Below, one piece after another: positions 1 through 11,331 of a stretch of 64,000 nt of DNA. How positions within the stretch are numbered: position 1 is the first letter of the stretch; each line of letters opens with the position of its first letter. Source of the DNA: Corylus avellana (Eukaryota; Streptophyta; Magnoliopsida; Fagales; Betulaceae); contig NC_081541.1 in the NCBI RefSeq assembly GCF_901000735.1, forward strand, positions 22,799,273-22,863,272, read 5' to 3'. Under the pieces are notes generated by a model. The model was not told the DNA's origin. It worked only from the letters and a program-made list of their open reading frames with translations, and did no database searches. The position numbers were made by a program, and so were the translations under genes.

Positions 1-793
1 ATAGCTCCTATTTTCATGTTTTAGGGTTGTTTTAAGTTATACTTAGGACTAATGGAAGGTTTTCCACAGATTTGGAGAACCCGGATCCCTTGGAGGAAAA
101 TTCTGAGACTTTGTTCGACCCAGGTGATTTTTAACTCACATAATGCTTGCCATTTATTTTCCCACATGCGCATGTCTACTTTGTGTACCAAAACATACAA
201 CTCTCATGATATATATACTGTTACACATGAACTCTAGCTTTTTATGAAAAACGTGGTATTTAACATGTTAACGAAATTGAGACTTGTAAAAGCATGCATG
301 TAAAATACGGATAAGATAAATTTCATCGTATGACATGGTACACCAGTACGTGCGATATAATGGCCATGGGCTTACTATACATGTTAGCTTTATGGACAAA
401 TGTTTGTGTTATATGGGCCTTGGATCCAATGGTTGTTTCGTGACCGACGCAGCCTTAACGGGCAATCACTACCGGACGTACATCATTAGTAGTGTAGGCC
501 ACCTGATGTTAGACTTGATCAGGCAACTAGTGTTATGGACGGTAGCGTTCCATATCTGGGGCACCGGTGTTGTATTACAGGTCCCTCGAGGCAGCACCAA
601 CCCTGCTGAGAAGGGGTAATATCTTAGGTAGACCATATTGTTGAACTATTACTATTACTCTAAATCATATGCATATATCATATATCTATATCACGTCTAT
701 GGAAAACAGTCATGATTAAACTGTTGTTTACCTTATAAAAATAGAGTTCATCACTAAACTGGCATGGGTATTATCTACATTAACATTCACTAA

Positions 794-1872
794 GGCCCCG
801 TTTGGTTCGCGGATTAGACCCTTGGATTGGACTAGTTAACACTAGGTATAGTTAGTCCTTTGTTTGGTAACACTCTATTCCTGGTAATAGTCTATTCCCA
901 TGGGATTACTAATCCTATACACATAGGGTTAGCTAAGCCACTCAAAAACGAGTGGCTTAGCTAATCCTTTCCTGTGGGATTAAAATTATCGTGTAAATTG
1001 CCCACAAAAACCCCACCCTTCTAGCACCCACGTCTCTCAAGGAGACTCTACAAAACGATCTCCATCTCTCAAAGAGCAACGATCTCTCTTCTCTGGGCAA
1101 GGTATCTCTCTCCCCCTCTCTTCTCTTCGATTTTTCTTCTTTGTTTTTTGGTTATTTCATTCTCTCTCTGTTTCTTGAATATTTTTTTTTTCTCTGTAAC
1201 GTTTCTCAGTTTTTTTTTTTTCTTCAGTTTTTTTTTTCTTTTGATTCTCTGTATCATTTCTCTTTGATTCTGTTTAGGGTTTTTTTTTATTATTTTTTTT
1301 TTATTTTTTTTTTAAATTCTGTTTCTCCATCTCTCTTTCTCTATACTTTCTCAGTTTGATTTTTAATTCAGTTATATATATATAACCTGTGTTCAAGCGT
1401 ACAACCTGTGTTCAAGCGTATATATATATATATACACGCTTGAACACAGGTTGTTCAAGTGTACAACCTGTGTTCAAGTGTGTATATATATATACACACA
1501 CACGCTTGAACACAGGTTATTCATACATGTTCAAGCATGTATATATATATAAAATTATACATACATGACATAACTAAAAAAAAAATTATAGTAAAATTGT
1601 TTATCTTTCAATAAAAAGAAAAGAATGAAAGTCTTTAATAATATAAATTATATTTATATTATAAGGGTATTTTAGGAAATAAGATCATAATACGATTCTA
1701 TTCATCAATATATTGCATTGTACCAAACGAAAGAATGGGATTAGGTAGTCTATTATAGTGTTACAACCAAACAAAGGAATAGGACTAGCTAATCTATTCC
1801 CAGTGGTAGCTAATCCCAGTGGTAGCTAATCCTTTTCCAATGGACTAGACAATCCGCGAACCAAACGAGGCC
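794..1872. mobile_element. PIF/Harbinger-like MITE (1079 bp) inside the Tekay LTR
   Basis: The element is bounded by 22 bp terminal inverted repeats. The left begins GGCCCCGTTTGGTTCG, and the reverse complement of the right differs at one base. It is flanked by a TAA target duplication (791-793 and 1873-1875), as expected for the Tourist/Harbinger group. No transposase is encoded. Inside are a pyrimidine-rich tract (about 1100-1360) and a foldback repeat (1387-1540). The 1141-1359 reading frame is low-complexity T-rich DNA, not a gene. Confidence 0.9.
1380..1545. repeat. Foldback repeat of GTTCAAGCGT units around (TA)n
   Basis: The unit ACCTGTGTTCAAGCGT and its reverse complement alternate several times, separated by TATATA and CACACA tracts. 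Hairpins could form around each AT core. It lies wholly inside the MITE. The biological role is unknown. Confidence 0.8.
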
Positions 1873-2425
1873 TAAGTCTTTAGACTTACCCCCCTTGATT
1901 TTATGTTTCCCCCCTCCATTATGAATAATTGCGCAGTTTAGCTAGCCTAGGCAAAGATGCCTTCAGACCGGACATGGATGATTACATAGGACCTGATATG
2001 AGTAATTTTTGAGGATATGGACTCAGTTTGGTTGAAGTCCATGTGGGATAACGGAGGAACTACCCAGGCAGAGATGATCGAGATTATTATTTCTTTAGCA
2101 TTGCTTAAGCTTAGGATTTGATATATTGATCTTTTGTAAGACAATTATGTTATGAGATGTAATCATTTATTTTGATGATGTTCTGTTGACCGACACATTT
2201 GACGACTACTTTTATATTATGAGGAATTTTGTTTACTCTGGTGTATGAATGTGTGATTGCTTCATTATTACTCTCTATTCCTATAGTTTAGAAAGTCTTC
2301 CCCTGAGGACTCTCGCTTATAAGAGGTTGTGATCCCTCAGTCTTGTCAAGTGAGGGATAGGGCTAGGAGATGAACCATGGGGTCAATTACCTGTTAATTG
2401 ATTTGCCTATCGGCGTCGTTACAGT

Positions 2426-2437
2426 TGGAATCAGAGC
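2426..2437 (+). other. Primer binding site, initiator tRNA-Met type
   Basis: The site differs by one base from TGGTATCAGAGC, the plant Tekay/Copia primer site complementary to the 3' end of initiator tRNA-Met. It lies two bases after the LTR terminus GTTACA, which fixes the LTR boundary at 2423. Confidence 0.85.
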
Positions 2438-2593
2438 CTTATGCTTTGAAAGGACTAAAGGATAAAAGGAAAAGAGAAACCTAGGCTATGATCACACCAG
2501 AGTATAGGATAGATAAGTTGTTAGGACTTAACCCCTAGCTTGGTTGCTCGGTTCTAGACGAGTCAGTTCAAACTCTGCTCTTTATTGTAGAGA

Positions 2594-3660
2594 ATGCCGC
2601 CTCGAAGGAACCTAGCAACCGAACCTAACGCGCTAGAAATCGGAAGCCCTGCAGATGATGTTCACCCCGAGCTTGTAGAGATCACTAACGCAATTGGCCA
2701 GTTAGTGTCAGCTTTAGATCAAGATATGGTCACAAGGTAGCAAGCTGAAGGATCTAGTTGTTCTTTGAAGGACTTCTATAGTCATCATTTAGAGTGTTTC
2801 AATGGGAGAGGCAATCATATCAGTGCGAAGAACTAGCTGAATGATATAGAGGAGTTGTTAGCTACTACTGGGTGCACCAATGAGCAGAAGGTGGCTTAAA
2901 CTGCTTATAAGCTAACTAGAGAGCTGAAGCGTTGGTGGCAAGACAAGAATGTCATGCTAGTCACTGATTTGGGTTCAGAGACTGCCATCACTTGGGAAAT
3001 GTCCAAGCATGAGTTCAATCTGCACTTTTTCCCTAAAGTCGTGCAAGAGGCGAAGGCGTCAGAATTTCTAGACTTAGTTCAAGGAGGGATGTCGGTGATT
3101 GAATACACAGCAAAGTTTCTGAAGTTGTTGTGATTTGGCATGTACCTCATTCTGAATGAGGAGAAGAAGGTGAAGAAGTCTGAACGAGGTCTGAACTTTC
3201 GTATTCGGATTATGCTGAGTTGCTTGAAATTCATGATTTCTCCCAACTGGTGCATTGAGCTTCGATCTACGAGGAGAGTCTGAAGGAGAATGCAGCGGAG
3301 TATGCGTATCAAAAGAGGAGGGCTCAAGGACCTAGTACTTTAGCCAGAGGAGCCAGGCCAGCAAAGAGAACAGCGATGGGGAGCTTCCCACCCAAGAGGT
3401 CACAAGGACGTACCTCCAGCAATCCTCAAGTTTTGCCGCAGAATAATTAGATGCTGGAGTTGTGCAGAAAGTGTAATAGGGTTCATTGGGGACATTGTAG
3501 GATGGTAACCGGGACTTGCTACCAGTGTGGCCAGTTTGTTTACTTTAGCAAGGACTGTGTGAACAAAGGAATCACCTAGAAGCCTTTGGCGCCAGCACTA
3601 GTTTAAGCTCTTGTTCCTGGAGAATCGGAAGGAGGATCAAAAGTTATGACAGGTACTGTC
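2594..3660 (+). pseudogene. gag: Decayed Tekay-type gag
   Basis: The frame starts at ATG 2594 and encodes a Gypsy capsid-like protein. It includes a tract with RWWQDKN followed by a conserved FFP segment, and two zinc-knuckle-like Cys clusters near 3460-3560 (the second reads CYQCGQ then a Cys downstream). Gag would form the virus-like particle and bind genomic RNA. The frame is broken by in-frame stops near 2738, 2836, 2897 and 3131 and again near 3579, so it cannot make protein. It is followed without a gap by the protease segment. Confidence 0.8.
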
Positions 3661-3742
3661 CCTATACTTGGATTTGAGGCTTCAGTTTTATTTGATTCAG
3701 GGGCTACCCACTCTTTCGTATCTATTATGTTTGTAAGACTAT
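3661..3742 (+). pseudogene. 5' half of Tekay protease (catalytic DSG), cut by element A
   Basis: The frame contains LFDSGATHSF, the retropepsin catalytic motif, with the Asp codon at 3694-3696. The coding sequence is interrupted after codon FVRL by the element at 3743. It resumes at 9545 in the same frame once one copy of the ACTAT duplication is removed. Confidence 0.9.
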
Positions 3743-3904
3743 TGTTAAGTGCTAAAATATTTATATTTTCAGCCCTTAACTTGCATGTTTTAATCCTTTG
3801 GTTTTAGTTAATTAGGTTATTTTCATTCCTTTTTGTGTTTTCCATACTTTTGTAGGCTTTTGGAAGAAAATGAAGTAAATCTGGAAGATTTGGGCTCAAA
3901 GAGA

Positions 3905-4060
3905 GAAGACACTACAATCGATCACAGGTTCCCTGCGATTGAATGCAGTACCAGAGAAGACACTACACGAAGCAGGCCATGAGCGATCGAGCGCATAACA
4001 AAAGAGGATCGATCGCAGACTTGCGATCGAGCACACACAGGCTGCGATCGATCGCACCTA
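3905..4060. promoter_or_regulatory. Palindromic GATCGATCGC cluster in U3 of A
   Basis: About six copies of a 10-14 bp degenerate palindrome based on TGCGATCGATCGCA occur in about 150 bp. They end about 135 bp upstream of the TATA box. The equivalent cluster in the 3' LTR is at about 8375-8525. The position suggests an upstream promoter element, but function is inferred only. Confidence 0.6.
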
Positions 4061-4195
4061 TGCGTAGGAGGCATATCAAGTGGTGGCCAGAGTGTCTTTC
4101 TTTCCATATTAGGGTTTTCCAACTCCCAATTGTAAAAGGTTTTGCAACCCTACGAAATCCCTAGGTTTACTAGTTTGTCAAGGACTTCTAAAGCC

Positions 4196-4203
4196 TATAA
4201 ATA
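4196..4203 (+). promoter_or_regulatory. TATA box of element A LTR
   Basis: TATAAATA in the LTR is the probable Pol II promoter core. The 3' LTR has the same box at 8663-8670. Transcription would start roughly 30 bp downstream, placing the GTATACACC repeats in transcribed R/U5. Confidence 0.75.
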
Positions 4204-5048
4204 GACCCTTAAGCCTCTAGAATAGGGGGCTTTGAAAAGGAGAAGAATAGGTGCTCTTCAAGTTCAAGTCTCGGGTTTATTCTTTTCTTTTCTTTTATTT
4301 TATTTTATGAAGATGTTTCACATCAATTTTATGTGTAGCTAAATTATTTAGTAGGCCTAGATTGAAGCCTTTGTGATGATCGTGTTATGATATTTAACTT
4401 GGTTAATACCTAGTTTCATGAATTCCTCATATGTGTGTGCCTGATAAGCATGTGCATGTGGTATGGACTAGTTAGTGAAATCAATTTGGATGACTGAGTC
4501 CTGGGTTTAACATAAGTAACAAAAGAATTCACACAGCGATTCTTGGGTTAATCAACATGGGGAACTGGGAGTATACACCCATGCCCTAGGCCTCATGTGT
4601 TTGTCGATTTCCATAGAACATATGCTTTTCTAAGGAACAACTTAGTATATACCATGCTAAATCCTTTAGGCAAGAAAAGAGTTAGAGTATACACCCATGT
4701 CTAACTCGTTGCTTAGGGAAATCTATAGCTTAAGGAGTATACACCCTGCCCTTAGGTTGACAAACATTAGATAGACATAACTTGATCAAAACATTGGCAT
4801 ATTGATATTTTAACTTAATATAATTAGTGGTGGATATCAAAGCCCTACCTTTTTATCATTATCAATTCAATTCTAATCTTCGTTTTATTTCACTTTGGAA
4901 ATTTAATTTAGACAAGATTCAGCAGTCCTCGTGGGAATGATCCCGTATTTGCACACTACACTACTATGTTGACCTCGTGCACTTGCGGGTAAAATATCTA
5001 GTTATTTGCCTATTAATTTAGGTGAGTAATTGTGGAACAAGAAGTTTT

Positions 5049-5066
5049 TGGCGCCATTGCTGGGGA
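5049..5066 (+). other. PBS of element A, tRNA-Asp type
   Basis: The sequence is TGGCGCCATTGCTGGGGA. It matches the complement of the plant tRNA-Asp 3' end at all but two positions and sits six bases after the LTR end. Confidence 0.88.
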
Positions 5067-5154
5067 TTGAGGCGAATTTTGTTTAAATTATTTTCCTTTA
5101 GTTGTGTTATTTTAATTTAGTTATTTTCTATTTTTCTTGTAGTGACTGTTCTGC

Positions 5155-5245
5155 CTCTGGAGGTGCGATCGATCACCCAACCATGGCGATCAAGCGCACC
5201 AGTACGATCGAGCGCACCTCACAATGTGATCGATCGCACATCCAG
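5155..5245. promoter_or_regulatory. Leader palindrome cluster of A
   Basis: Four GCGATCGATC-type palindromes lie between PBS and gag, directly after a pyrimidine tract ending in TTGTAG (5127-5143) that resembles a splice acceptor. Equivalent clusters occupy the same place in B, C and G. Candidate roles are genomic RNA dimerisation, packaging or splicing; none is shown. The short ORF across it is not a gene. Confidence 0.55.
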
Positions 5246-5397
5246 AGAGCAGCACAGTTACTGCACTAATTATAGATCAGATTTTTTTCTTTTGTTTCAT
5301 GCATGGTCAGTCGAGTCTGCAGATTAGTAAGTTTTTATTTTTAATTCTATTTTTATTTCCCTTTTAATTTTAACTTCTTTTATTTTTAATTTCACAT

Positions 5398-6676
5398 ATG
5401 TGGGGAGGCATTTCGATGCCCTATGGACCATGTTCTTTATGCCACGACCCTTATCACCATGTTAGAGAATGTCCTTCAACAAGACAAATTTCTAACAAAA
5501 TTTCTGGGCATAAGAACACATCGTTCTTTAGATCGGGGAAAAGCAGTTATTTTGATTCCTGTAACCAAACATGGAGCCAATAGTCCAATCTGTCATGGCA
5601 AGCTCAACTCTCGAAATTCATGCTCAACAATCTCATGGACTGCAATATCACTCATATCAACAAATTTATGGTCATATGCATATTCCTCTCAATCAGCTCC
5701 ACAACAGCAATGTCAGGCTGAACCACCTTCTCTTATAGATATGGTAAATTCATTGATTAAGACTACACTGCAAGCATCTGAAGAGATGAAGACCTACTTC
5801 AAACCAAAAGGCAATAGTCTCAAAGAAGAAGAAGCATATCAAGACGAGCTATCTTCCACCTGTTGGCATCCACAATACCAAGAAGAGGAGCCATCTCCCA
5901 TATATGATCATTTGGACTCTTCTCCACATCAACAATATCAAGAAGAATCACCTCCTCCAAAAAGGCCTGCTTTACAAAAAACAGTTCAACCAGCCCAAGA
6001 CCTAGAAGAGGAGGACCTGAAGAGTCTTTTACGACAATTGGTGACTTCACAACAGCAATCTACAGCTGATCAACAACAATTCGATACAAAGATTGATCAA
6101 GCCATTCAAAGACTAGAAGTAGAAATGGGACAATTGACCAAGGAGCTGAGTACATTGCGCATCAATAGGCCTTACCAATACCAAGAAGAAGAGTGTCAAA
6201 GGCAGTTGATGGAACACCCCAATGAACAGTACATGGAGGAAGAATGCACCTTCTATCATGAGCAAGCAATTACCACATTGAGGATCGAAGAGGTGGCGGA
6301 AAATCAAGTGGAAGAGGAGAAGGAAGAGCAAGCCGAAGTTCCACAAGAGTCACATCAGGGAAAAGAAGAGAGCACTACGATTTTTTCACCATTAGCTCTT
6401 ATTCCTGAAACACCAAGAGGACAAGAGAGAAGTCTGTTAGAGCTACCACATGAGCAAATTGAGGACATCAAGATAGAAAAACTCCCTGAGTTTTCTTCTT
6501 ACTTTATTCCAGTTCATGATTTCCCACCGGATGAGCAACTGTTTGAGAAAACTCAGAGTGGTCCTCCTCGATCTAGAAACACTCAGAATCACCTTGCACC
6601 AGAAAAGATTCATTCCCTTTGGTGCAAGAGAAGGAAAGATTGGTGCTTCAAGTTTAAAGTGCCACAGTCTGGCTAA
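5398..6676 (+). pseudogene. gag: gag remnant of element A (zinc knuckle plus C-terminal coiled-coil region)
   Basis: The first frame (5398-5583) encodes CSLCHDPYHHVREC, a perfect CX2CX4HX4C zinc knuckle, and then hits a stop. Coding continues in another frame to 6676. That frame holds a Glu/Gln-rich segment and the stretch VTSQQQSTADQQQFDTKID, homologous to the coiled-coil tail of element B's Gag (about 27026). The N-terminal capsid domain seen in B and C is absent. The surviving part would bind RNA and perhaps oligomerise. The long acidic extension (residues roughly 140-400 of the 417 aa frame) has no counterpart that I recognise. Confidence 0.75.
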
Positions 6677-8186
6677 AGACGTTAAACTTAGCGCTCATGG
6701 GAGGCACCCCATAGTTTATCCTTTTATTTTGTTTTGTTTAAATATGTTTTCAGTTAATCTTTTTATTTATCCTTAGTTTTGTTCCTTTTTACTTGTTTGT
6801 GTGTCTTCTTATTTTGCAAGGACAAATGTGCTTCACTTCAAGTTTGGGGGCATGCTATGAGCCATTCTTTCCAAGATCATATCGACCATCTCCCGGGTAC
6901 ATTCTTTCCTTTACTTAGACACATTGGGGACAATGTGTCATTTAAGTTTGAGGGTATGGGCACACATGATTGTTCACACACGTTGTCCCAATTTCAAGTT
7001 ATCTGTTTGTGTGTTTGTTTGTTCATTAAAAAAAAAAAGTTTATGCATGTTCATGTTGCTCTAAAATTTTAAGTTGATCTAAAAGAATTATGGCTTGAAT
7101 TCATCAATAGGCTTAAAATTTTGAAGTTGATCTAAAAGAATTGTGGCTTGAATTCATCAATAGGCTTAAAATTTTGAAAACATGATCTGATGAGTGAATC
7201 TGTTAGTTTGGTTACTTGTTGAGGATAGTTGAAAAATCACATGTTTGATCTGATCACACAAAGCACATTAGCACATAATCTGTGAGGTATGACATGAGGT
7301 CTGATATGTGTGTTTCTGAATTTTGAATTAAACTGGATGATTTATTAAATGGACACTATGGCATATATAGTGATGAAAAAAAAAAAAAAAAAAGAGAAAA
7401 AGAAGAAAAAGTATGAAATAAATGATCATTGATGACTTTTCACTAAGTAACTGGACCTCTTGCCTCAAAGCATTGAGTGTTCACATCAAAGGTGAAGAAT
7501 TTGGATTTGATCAATGTTATGGTTAGTTTGGTTTTGTAGCCTCTTTGACTCGAGTTAGTAAGTCCTTAAGGGTGTCTCTACACCTAATGCCCTAAAACCA
7601 TCTGGCTTGGGAGTCATTGACTTAACACTCTTTACATGGGTCAATTAGAAAGCTTAAGAGAACCAAACATTGCACAACCTGACCAAAAAAAAGAAGAGAA
7701 AAAGAAATATGCCATTGTGTCATTCTAATAGGAATTTCAGTGAATTTTGAGATATGGAGACATTACACATTCGAAAGATTTGGAAGCCTCATAATTTTGT
7801 GCTAATTCACTTTACACTGTTTTCAACTTGTGATGTTTTAGCATGTCCTTTGTACGTAATTGGACTTTGAGATTCCAATTCATTGTGAAGATGGAGTTCA
7901 TCCTTTTAAGCTTGCTAATGAATGAAAATCATGATCTTGAACTGATGCTTTGCCTTTTGAAATAACATGAACTGTGCATGATGTTTGTGGGTAACATTTC
8001 TGGAAAACCCTCACGAGACATCACTCGTCCTCTAGGGAATTCCTAAAGGTTTAAAACGCTTATTGCATATGCTAAATACAATCGTACATCCCACGAAAGA
8101 TGGATTTATCTTTTTGTTTTCTGTTTTTCCATCTTGCTTTTAGTTCTGTATTGCTAAGGGACTAGCAATATGTAAGTTTGGGGGTG
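6677..8186 (+). other. Conserved 3' non-coding module of element A
   Basis: There is no coding here. It opens with a GACGTTAAACTTAGCGC block also found after the IN or ORF3 end in B, C, D and E. It contains PPT-like AAGTTTGGGGG at 6840-6850 and AAGTTTGAGGG at 6944-6954. It also has a 9 bp stem hairpin with GGGA loop at 6918-6939, a hairpin pair at 8013-8028 and 8063-8081, and the final PPT. Small ORFs at 6516-7072 are not supported. Two near-identical about 60 bp blocks are tandem at about 7060-7175. Confidence 0.85.
8174..8186 (+). other. Polypurine tract of element A
   Basis: AAGTTTGGGGGTG abuts the 3' LTR start TGTTAAGTGC. This is where plus-strand DNA synthesis would be primed. The same tract abuts the LTR in B and C. 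Confidence 0.85.
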
Positions 8187-9539
8187 TGTTAAGTGCTAAA
8201 ATATTCATATTTTCAGCCCTTAACTTGCATGTTTTAATCCTTTGGTTTTAGTTAATTAGGCCATTTTAATTCCTTTTTGTGTTTTCCATACTTTTGTAGG
8301 CTTTTGGAAGAAAATGAAGTAAATCTGGACGATTTGGGCTCAAAGAAAGAAGAAGGGAAAAATGGGAGCCCCTTGACACTGCGATCAATCACAGGTTCCC
8401 TGTGATCGAGCACAGTACCATTGAAGACACTGCACAAAGTAGGCCATGAGCGATCGAGCGCATAACAAAAGACGATCGATCGCAGACTTGCGATCGAGCG
8501 CACACGGGCTGCGATTGATCGCACCTGTGCATAGGAGACATATCAAGTGGCGGCCAGAGTGTCTTTCTTTCCATCTTAGGGTTTTCCAACTCCCAATTGT
8601 AATAGGTTTTGAAACCCTACGAAATCCCTAGGTTTACTAGTTTGTCAAGGACTTCTAAAGCCTATAAATAGACCCTTATGCCTCTAGAATAGGGGGCTTT
8701 GAAAAGGAGAAGAATAGGAGCTCTTCAAGTTCAATTCTCAGGCTTTTTCTTTTCTTTTCTTTTATTTTATGAAGATATTTAACATCAATTTTATGTGTAG
8801 CTAAATTATTTAGTAGGGCTAGATTAAAGCTCTAGTTATGTTTTGTTAATATGCAATATTGGCGCCGTTGTGATGATCTTGTTATGATATCTAACTTGGT
8901 TCAGACCTAGTTTCATGAATTCCATATATGTGTGTGCCTGATCAACATGTGCATGTGGTATGGAGTAGTTAGTTAAATCAATTTGGATGACCGAATCCTG
9001 GGTTTAACATAAGTAACAAAAGAATCCACACCGCGATTCTTGGGTTAATCAACATGGGGAACCGAGAGTATACACCCATGCCCTAGGCCTCATGTGTTTG
9101 TCGATTTCCATAGAACATATGCTTTTCTAAAGAACAACTTAGTATATACCATGTTAAATCCTTTAGGAAAGAAAAAGTTAGAGTATACACCCATGCCTAA
9201 CTCATTGCTTAGGGAAATCTATAGCTTCAGGAGTATACACCCATGCCCTTAGGTTGACAAACATTAGATAGACATTGCTTTATCAAAACATTGGCATATT
9301 GATATCTTAACTTAATATAATTAGTGGTGAATATCAAAACCCTACCTTTTTATCATTATCAATTCAATTCTAATCTTCGTTTTATTTCACTTTGGAAATT
9401 TAATTTAGACAAGATTCAGCAGTCCTCATGGGAATGACCCTGTATTTGCACACTATACTACTATGTTGACCTCGTGCACTTGCGGGTAAAACATCCAGTG
9501 ATTTACCTATTAATTTAGGTGGGTAATTGTGGAACAACA
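8187..9539 (+). repeat. 3' LTR of element A
   Basis: The LTR is 1353 bp, beginning TGTTAAGTGC and ending AACAACA. It repeats the U3 palindrome cluster (about 8375-8525), TATA box (8663-8670) and GTATACACC repeats (about 9066-9245) of the 5' LTR. It holds roughly 50 bp lost from the 5' copy. Confidence 0.93.
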
Positions 9540-9544
9540 ACTAT

Positions 9545-10084
9545 CTAGACTCATAGTGCGAACTTTAGAGCCTGGTCTCGCTGTAACTACCCCCGTGGGG
9601 AAAACTGTAGTTTGTAAGCGTGTAGTTTGTCGATGCCTTGTTAGCATCTGTGAAAGGGTACTTCCCGCAAACTTAGTTGTTCTTCCTATGGTTATTTACG
9701 ATGTTGTTCTAGGAATGGATTGGTTGGCGAAGCATTTGGGGGTTATCGATTGCATTCTGAAGCAAGTTACTCTCAGGCCGTGGGGAGGAGAAGTTACGTA
9801 CAATAGATTGCGAGTGAGGTCTTTACATCCAACAGTCTCGGCCGTTCGAGCCAAGAAGCTTATTCTTGGAGGAGGGCAAGCATTTTTAGTATTCGTTATC
9901 ACCCCAGCGAAGGAAGAAAAGAAGAACTTGCAAGATATCCCAGTGATGCTGGATTTCCCAGATGTCTTCTCAACAGACTACTATGGATTGTCACCACATA
10001 AGGAGGTAGACTTTGGGTTTGAGTATGCGCACCAGGCACTAATCCTAGATCGAAGGCACCATATAGGATGGCACCGTCAGAGTT
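9545..10084 (+). pseudogene. Tekay protease C-terminal half and PR-RT linker
   Basis: This continues the protease interrupted at 3742. The frame encodes VVLGMDWLAKH, the conserved retropepsin C-terminal motif of Tekay/Del chromoviruses, followed by a linker with DFPDVFSTD just before RT. Removing element A plus one ACTAT copy restores continuity of reading. Frame is lost near 10050, where the RT frame takes over. Confidence 0.88.
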
Positions 10085-11331
10085 GAAAGAGCTAAAGGAA
10101 CAACTCCAAGAAATTTTTTATAAGGGATTTATCTACCCTAGTTCATCATTGTGGGGAGCACTAGTGTTGTTCGTAAAGAAGAAGGACAGGTCGATGAGGA
10201 TGTGCATCAACTACCGCGAGCTGAACAAGGTGACGATCAAGAACAAGTCTCCTCTGCCAAGGATTGAAGACTTGTTGGATCAGCTACAAGGGGTGCTCTT
10301 GTTTTCTAAGATTGATTTGCACTCAGGCTATCACCAAGTGAGGGTGAAGGAAGAGGACATTCCTAAGACATCCTTCAGAACTCGATATGGACATTATGAG
10401 TTTTTAGTTATGTCTTTCGGACTAACTACCATGACAGCTATCTTCATGGACATGATGAACAGAGTCTTTCATGATATCTAGATTAGTTCACCGTGGTCTT
10501 CATTGATGATATCTCGATCTACTCAAAGACGTCGGAGGAGCACGAGAAGCATCTACGGAAGGCACTAGAGAGGCTTCGAAGGGAGCAGCTCTATCCTAAT
10601 TTTGAGAAGTGCGAGTTTTGGTTGGACAGCGTCTCTTTCCTTGGAGATGTGATTTCCAGAGAAGGTGTAGTAGTTAACCCGGAGAAGGTCAAGGCAATGG
10701 TGGAGTGGACTAGGCCAACCAGCGTATTCAAGATCCGTAGTTTCTTAGGGCTCGCTAGTTATTATCGACGCTTCATTGAGGGTTTCTCTAAGCTATCAGG
10801 ACCACTCACTGCTTGGAAGAGGAAGAACGCTCACTATGTTTGGATGGACGAGTGTGAGAAGAGTTTTCAAGAGCTCAAGAGGCGCTTGATAACTGCTCCC
10901 GTATTGGCATTACCAACAGGATCTGGTAATTTCGTAGTATATAGCGACGCCTCTAAGAAGGGATTAGGGTGCGTGCTTATGCAGAATGGCAATGTTATTG
11001 TCTACGCTTCAATTCCAACTGAAGACCTACTAGCATAGTAACCTTACACACAACTTGGAGATCTAGAGGCACTACTTGTATGGCAAGAAATGCGAGATCA
11101 ACACGGACCACAAGAGCTTGAAATACTTCTTTACTCAGAAACAGCTCAACATAAGACAAAGAAGGTGGTTGGAGCTGATCAAGAATTATGATTGTGAGAT
11201 CAATTATCATCCTGGCAAGGCTAATATTGTAGCAGACGCGTTGAGTAGGAAATCAACGGTGAGCTTGCCGCTCTTGGAATTTCCCAACCTCAGTTGATCG
11301 AGGAATTCGCAAGGATGGGACTAGAAAGCAA
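10068..11331 (+). pseudogene. pol: Tekay reverse transcriptase and RNase H, frameshifted and deleted
   Basis: Three overlapping fragments encode RT and RNase H. RT finger and palm motifs such as [15 protein letters not shown] and [11 protein letters not shown] are clear. The catalytic box reads VFIDDI, with both Asp intact. A stop and frame change at about 10480-10493 lies just before it. RNase H begins around YSDASKKGLGCVL. About 30-40 bp are missing near 11050-11070, joining a THNLE-like codon run to RHYLYG. A further frame change precedes the end of homology near 11331. Integrase and chromodomain are absent. Confidence 0.88.

Larger units (their letters stand above)
1..2423 (+). repeat. 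5' LTR of a Tekay/Del-type Gypsy element (left end outside window)
   Basis: This is non-coding LTR sequence. Positions 1-790 and 1876-2423 align by eye with the Tekay-type LTR at about 19370-20643, including shared blocks near 335-640 and near 2340-2420. It ends in GTTACA, directly before an initiator tRNA-Met-like primer site, which is how a Tekay 5' LTR should end. Its start lies left of the window. A MITE occupies 794-1872. Short reading frames at 52-237 and 335-619 fall inside the LTR and have no protein support. Confidence 0.85.
3743..5042 (+). repeat. 5' LTR of element A
   Basis: The LTR is about 1300 bp. Its left end TGTTAAGTGC is set by the target duplication and its right end by the 3' LTR copy. 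U3 holds a palindromic CGATCG cluster (about 3905-4060), followed by a TATA box (4196-4203). Downstream is a series of GTATACACC-type repeats (4567-4750). It lacks roughly 50 bp present in the 3' LTR, so the two copies differ by small indels as well as substitutions. Confidence 0.92.
3743..9539 (+). mobile_element. Element A: non-autonomous Athila-like LTR retrotransposon
   Basis: This is a structurally complete element: two LTRs (3743-5042, 8187-9539) beginning TGTTAAGTGC and ending in CA or a mutated GA, tRNA-Asp PBS, PPT, and a perfect 5 bp target duplication ACTAT (3738-3742 and 9540-9544). The internal region is only about 3.1 kb. It carries a frameshifted gag remnant and the conserved 3' non-coding module. 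No PR, RT, RNase H or IN can be seen, so mobility would have required proteins from another element. It resembles published TR-GAG or LARD-type elements in layout. Confidence 0.93.

Noticed and set aside
1141..1359. Phe-rich 72 aa ORF with apparent membrane segments
   Set aside because: Low-complexity T/C-rich DNA inside a MITE.
3905..4060. The regularly spaced palindromes look at first like a CRISPR array or a bacterial contaminant rich in CGATCG sites
   Set aside because: Spacing and units are irregular, no cas genes exist, and the clusters lie inside bounded plant LTRs with TSDs.
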